Position numbers and translations under genes: made by a program
Part shown: positions 1-64,000 of the stretch, one piece after another
How the letters are laid out: each line of letters opens with the position of its first letter
Position numbering within the stretch: position 1 is the first letter of the stretch
The notes under the pieces: generated by a model
What the model saw: the letters and a program-made list of their open reading frames with translations, nothing else
The model's database searches: none
What the model was told of the DNA's origin: nothing
NCBI GenBank assembly: GCA_009731375.1
Contig: BJOX01000264.1
Coordinates: forward strand, 81,846 to 145,845
Direction of reading: 5' to 3'
DNA: 64,000 nt
Origin: Paulinella micropora
Taxonomy: Eukaryota; Cercozoa; Imbricatea; Euglyphida

Positions 1-1090
1 GGACAGGGGGGCAAAAGGGGGGGTAACAAATGGGGGAATGGGATGGATAGACGGGTAGGTCTATAAGTGGTACTCGGGGTCGTTTCAAGCATGGAGTGAT
101 AGCGCCGGGGGGATGGCGATGGGGGGTATCCGAGGCTTGGCGGGGGCCTTCCATCAGCGACGTCTTAAGTCACTCCTGGGCTATACGCCGGGACTACAGC
201 GTCACCTGGGACTTTTATTTGGTAAAAAGTTTTTCGATTCATGGCAATTTTCGTTCGAGTGGAAGTGGATGGATTGATCAAATTCCCACTAGTTTCGTGG
301 CAATTTTCAACGTTCGAGTGGAAGTGGATGGATTGATCAAATTCCCATTAGTTTTGTGGCAATTTGAAAGTTTCGACGTTCGAGAGCAAGTGGATGGATT
401 AATCAAATTTCCATTAGTTACATGGCAATTTTCATGAATTCGGATTTTACACAAGAAGGCTTATGCAAAATCATGGTGACGGAAGATATGGGACGATATT
501 AATACATTTTACGTGAAGTGGACTCTCGCAAAATTTTGATTTTCACGAAATGGAAGCGCATTGGATCTCGAATCTGGGGGATAATACGGAACCGATGCCG
601 AGCTTAAATCGGACAAACATGGAATTCATAAATAACAATCCGGGGGGTAGTATAGACTCACACTAGATGGGGGGGACGATGAGTGAATTTAGGATAACAC
701 GGGGTGTGCAATTTATCAGAGGGGAAGTGTCCAGTCACAGTCCATTGAGTCTCTCAAGATAATTTTCATATTTTATCCCGCTTTGGTTCGGCTGGTCTTA
801 ATTCGACTTCTCGCGCACCCTGACGAGGGCACGCTCGGGGGGGGATAGAGGATTGTGCCGGCCCATCCGGCATATAATGGCATTACTCTATGTTCCGGTC
901 TGTCGGTTTACCTTGGATTGGAGAGTACGGAGTCACTTCTACGTTAGGTATTCCTCATTCTACAAGTGGTTAGACAGTTATTATATTATTAAATATTTGG
1001 TCTCGGTAACATTGGAGTCGCTAATAAAAACACAGTTTACGGTAACAGTAGTAGTAGTAAATATTATATTATTAAATATTTGGTCTCGGT
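1..1090. other. No supported gene
   Basis: Not simple-sequence, but neither strand gives a convincing exon or a continuation of the gene. It holds a three-unit tandem repeat (242-436) and a short direct duplication (TATTATTAAATATTTGGTC at 984-1002 and 1067-1085). Confidence 0.5.
242..436. repeat. Three tandem units of 56-66 bp
   Basis: Units start TGGCAATTT at 242, 298 and 357 and share GGAAGTGGATGGAT with small indels. Confidence 0.8.
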
Positions 1091-1097
1091 AACAGTT

Positions 1098-1655
<558 letters not shown>

Positions 1656-1675
1656 TAGATATTTACTAGACTTGA

Positions 1676-2178
<503 letters not shown>

Positions 2179-2191
2179 ATGAATCTGTCGA

Positions 2192-2286
2192 GAGAGTCTA
2201 GCTTGGTTGTGTCGGCACTGATTTTCTATACTATTGTGGAAGAATATGAAGAAGAGGAAGAGGAAGAGGAGGATGAGGAGGATGAG

Positions 2287-2333
<47 letters not shown>

Positions 2334-2440
2334 AGAAGAAGAAGAAGAAGATTATGATGATGATGAAGATGAAGAAGAAGATGAAGAAGAAAAAGAAGAA
2401 GAAAAAGAAGAAGCAGAAGCTAGCTTGGTTGTATTAGCAC
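2192..2440. repeat. (GAA)n between two copies of the exon 50 3' flank
   Basis: The sequence at 2420-2441 (AGCTTGGTTGTATTAGCACT) recurs with changes at 2199-2222, on the other side of the GAA block. Confidence 0.8.
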
Positions 2441-58041
<55,601 letters not shown>

Positions 58042-58055
58042 CTATCGCGAAGATC

Positions 58056-58096
<41 letters not shown>

Positions 58097-58237
58097 TATA
58101 GATAGATAGGTAGGTAGGTAGGTAGGTAGGTAGGTAGGTAGGTAGGTAGATAGATAGATAGATAGATAGAGATAGATGGATAGATAGAAACGTGAATACA
58201 TACACACATATATATAAGTAGGTAGGAGGTAGGGTAG

Positions 58238-58348
58238 ATGAGATATGGCAAAAGGAATGTAGTCCTTGCAAAGGAACGCAGTTTCACATCAAAACAGCAA
58301 TTTGTGTACTGTGCATGTGTCCGGGATGGGAATCACGGGTAGAGTGTA
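58238..58348 (-). pseudogene. Degenerate copy of exon 3
   Basis: Repeats the exon 3 region with high identity, but one extra T in the run before GATGTG breaks the frame. Lies downstream in the same gene, in GATA-type repeats. Confidence 0.6.
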
Positions 58349-58354
58349 GATAGG

Positions 58355-58385
<31 letters not shown>

Positions 58386-58393
58386 ATAGATAA

Positions 58394-58424
<31 letters not shown>

Positions 58425-58462
58425 GATAGATAGATAGGCCTCCTGTCTCATTTTGGCTCAAT

Positions 58463-58498
<36 letters not shown>

Positions 58499-58798
58499 GC
58501 CTCCCGTCTCATTTTGGCTTAATATCTCTAATATTTATCTATGTATGTATGTATGTATGTTTGTATGGTTTGTACGGGGACCTAACAAAACTGCCTCTTC
58601 CTATCTACCTATCTACCTAGCTACCAATATGTCTGCATAAATAGATAGATGGATAGATAGATAGATAGATAGATAGATAGGTAGATAGATCGATAGATCG
58701 ATAGATAGGCCTCCCGTCTCATTTTGGCTTAATATAGATAGATGAATAGATGAGATGCCGCAAAGGAATGTAGTCCTTGCAAAGGAACGCAGTTTCAC

Positions 58799-58860
58799 AT
58801 CAAACAGTAATTTGTGTACTGTGCCTGTGTCCGGGATGGGAATCACGGGTAGACTGTGTT
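58799..58860 (-). CDS. Exon 3 (3' boundary uncertain)
   Basis: Acceptor TTTTTTCCAG with a good pyrimidine tract. Frame continues exon 2 and reads HSLPVIPIPDTGTVHKLLFD. Donor GTGAAA gives phase 0, but the frame stays open to about 58755. Exon 4 needs two carried bases, so a small exon or another donor is missing here. Confidence 0.45.
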
Positions 58861-58964
58861 CTGGAAAAAAGAAGAAGAGGTAGGACGTTGAAGAAAAAGG
58901 CAATCTAGGAATGGAGAGTGGAGGATAAGGAAGAAGAGAGAGAAAAGGAAGCCGTTAGTCCAAG

Positions 58965-59011
<47 letters not shown>

Positions 59012-59036
59012 GCCTCCTGTCTCATTTTGGCTTAAT

Positions 59037-59072
<36 letters not shown>

Positions 59073-59116
59073 GCCTCCTGTCTCATTTTGGCTTAATATA
59101 GATAGATAAATAGACT

Positions 59117-59153
<37 letters not shown>

Positions 59154-59274
59154 GCCTCCCCTCTCATTTTGGCTTAATATCTCGAATATTTCAGTATGTA
59201 TGTATGTATGTATGTATGTATGTATGTATGTATGTATGTATGGTTTATACGGGACCTAAGCAAACTGCCTCTTC

Positions 59275-59392
<118 letters not shown>

Positions 59393-59441
59393 GTTTGTAT
59401 GGTTTGTACGGGACCTAACCAAACTTCCTCTTCCTATCTAC

Positions 59442-59636
<195 letters not shown>

Positions 59637-59653
59637 GTATCTATGTATCTATG

Positions 59654-59711
<58 letters not shown>

Positions 59712-59760
59712 CTATCTATCTATCTCTACATATCTGTCTTTGCCTATCTGTCTTACCGGT

Positions 59761-62880
<3,120 letters not shown>

Positions 62881-62943
62881 TGCGCTGCAAATCGTGGGCC
62901 TGTTGTTGTGATGTATGTCTGCAACGCTTTCAAAGACTGTGAT

Positions 62944-63098
62944 AATGGTATTGTATTGTATTGTATTGTATTGTATTGTATTGTATTGTATTGTATTGTA
63001 ACTGTATTGTATTGTATTGTATTGTATTGTATTGTATTGTATTGAATTGAATTTCCTGTCTTTTGCCTGTCTGTCTGACCAGTCGCGTTTTCTTTTTT

Positions 63099-63134
<36 letters not shown>

Positions 63135-63530
63135 TTCTTTCTTTTCTTTCTTTTCTTTCTTTTCTTTCTTTTCTTTTGTGATTTCGTTATTTCTTGCTGT
63201 CTTTTTTTGTTTCTTTCGTTGTACCGTGTTTGCAACGCTTTCGATCAGATACGCTGCCTCTCCCTATCTGCCTATCTGCCTATTTGCCTATCTACCTATC
63301 TGCCTATCTGCCTATCTGTCTATCTGCCTATCTGCCTATCTACCTATCTGCCTATCTACCGATCGGCCTATCTGCCTATCTGCCTATCTCCCTATCTACC
63401 TATCTGCCTATCTACCTATCTGCCTATCTGCCTATTTGCCTATCTACCTATCTGCCTATCTACCTATCTGCCTATCTGCCTATCTACCTATCTGCCTATC
63501 TGCCTATCTCTCATTACCTGTCCGTCTAAC
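62944..63530. repeat. (TTGTA)n, CTTT and CTATCTGC repeats
   Basis: TTGTA 62950-63045, TTTC 63092-63175, CTATCTGC/CTATCTAC 63268-63508. Possible diverged exon 2 copies at 62884-62945 and 63225-63262. Confidence 0.88.
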
Positions 63531-63586
63531 CTGTCAGATTATTGCGTTGTATCTGTAACACACTTTCGAGAAGAGCAATGGTCTGC
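63531..63586 (-). CDS. Exon 2 (tentative)
   Basis: Donor ACAG|GTTAGAC; acceptor AGAG|G is weak and was chosen because it continues the phase of exon 1. Eighteen codons including TIALLESVLQIQ and a sequon NNLT. Diverged relatives of the same peptide (ESV core) occur at 63225-63262 and 62884-62945. Confidence 0.4.
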
Positions 63587-63611
63587 CTCTCTACCCATCT
63601 AGCTATCTGTC

Positions 63612-63757
63612 TTTATCGGTCACCTCCACAAAATGTGGCCAGGTTACCCATAAAACTACATATGGGGCGCGCCAAATTTGACGTGTTTTTGCGGGCTCGC
63701 CGCCCGGCTCCGGCTCGCCCCGCAAAAACACGTCAAATTTGTGGCTAGCCTCATAAT
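63612..63757 (-). mobile_element. Element B, copy 8
   Basis: Opposite orientation to the other seven; both hairpins present. Fills most of intron 1. Confidence 0.82.
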
Positions 63758-63782
63758 ATGCCATATTGCCGGGTCGTCTTAC

Positions 63783-63870
63783 CGGTAAGGTGGTTGTGTT
63801 GTGTCGGCAGGTCTTTCAATTAGCGTGATGCTGTCCGAGGGGATGAGAAACGTACCAGTAAGAGGAAAAC
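63783..63870 (-). CDS. Exon 1 (first visible)
   Basis: Acceptor CCCAG, donor CG|GTAAGA. Begins and ends with two bases of split codons; 28 full codons, starting FPLTGTFLIPSDS. Other frames contain stops. Preceded by TAGG repeats running off the window. Confidence 0.6.
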
Positions 63871-64000
63871 CTGGGGAGATAGGTAGGTAGGTAGGTAGAT
63901 AGGTAGGGAGGTAAGTAGGTAGGTAGGTAGGTAGGTAGGTAGATAGGTAGATAGGTAGGTAGGTAGGTAGGTAGGTAGATAGATAGATAGATAGATAGAT
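63871..64000. repeat. TAGG/GATA repeat at window end
   Basis: Upstream intron of exon 1 continues beyond the window. Confidence 0.95.

Overview
The window is eukaryotic nuclear DNA. It has GT-AG spliceosomal introns, a tRNA-derived SINE pair, small foldback elements and an extreme load of di- to pentanucleotide repeats. Four runs of N sit in or beside simple repeats. No organelle, viral or prokaryotic signature is visible. A unicellular alga or other protist is the best guess, but nothing fixes the lineage.

Reading the short non-repetitive islands on the minus strand as exons gives one very large gene that fills the window. I find 50 candidate exons. Exons 4-50 (58041 down to 2441) join without a stop or phase break into 2,092 codons from 47 exons; about 11% of that interval is coding. 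In a minority of junctions I chose between nearby splice sites by phase, and I say so where it applies. Exons 1-3 (63870 to about 58800) probably belong to the same gene, but the exon 3/4 junction is unresolved. The 5' end lies beyond 64000. The 3' end may be a stop at 2422-2420 just after exon 50, or the gene may continue. The product looks secreted or cell-surface: about two dozen N-x-S/T sequons, Cys pairs, and Ser-, Pro-, Gly- and Asn-rich runs. It has a C-terminal L-type (legume-type) lectin-like domain (exons 44-50) followed by a filamin-type Ig-like repeat (exon 50).

Layout, right to left along the gene: 58-64 kb holds exons 1-3 and a 3-kb GGATA satellite. 47-58 kb holds exons 4-9 with double-hairpin elements and repeated exon edges. 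38-47 kb holds exons 10-16, including the two largest mid-gene exons, two foldback elements and a 405-bp repeat. 30-38 kb holds exons 17-20, the SINE pair, four foldback elements and an unclassified tandem block. 16-30 kb holds exons 21-35, mostly short exons in tetranucleotide introns. 2.4-16 kb holds exons 36-50 with the lectin and filamin-like regions. Positions 1-1090 have different composition and no gene I can support.

The most notable feature is how the introns are built. Each is dominated by its own simple repeat, the splice donor often lies inside the repeat (GTATG, GTATC, GTAGG), and in at least 17 introns 12-60 bp of the adjoining exon edge is re-copied up to 14 times among the repeats. 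In one place a repeat-filled intron splits a coding segment that is still continuous in a neighbouring copy, which looks like recent intron gain. Three short element families also sit in these introns, two of them next to duplicated exon sequence.
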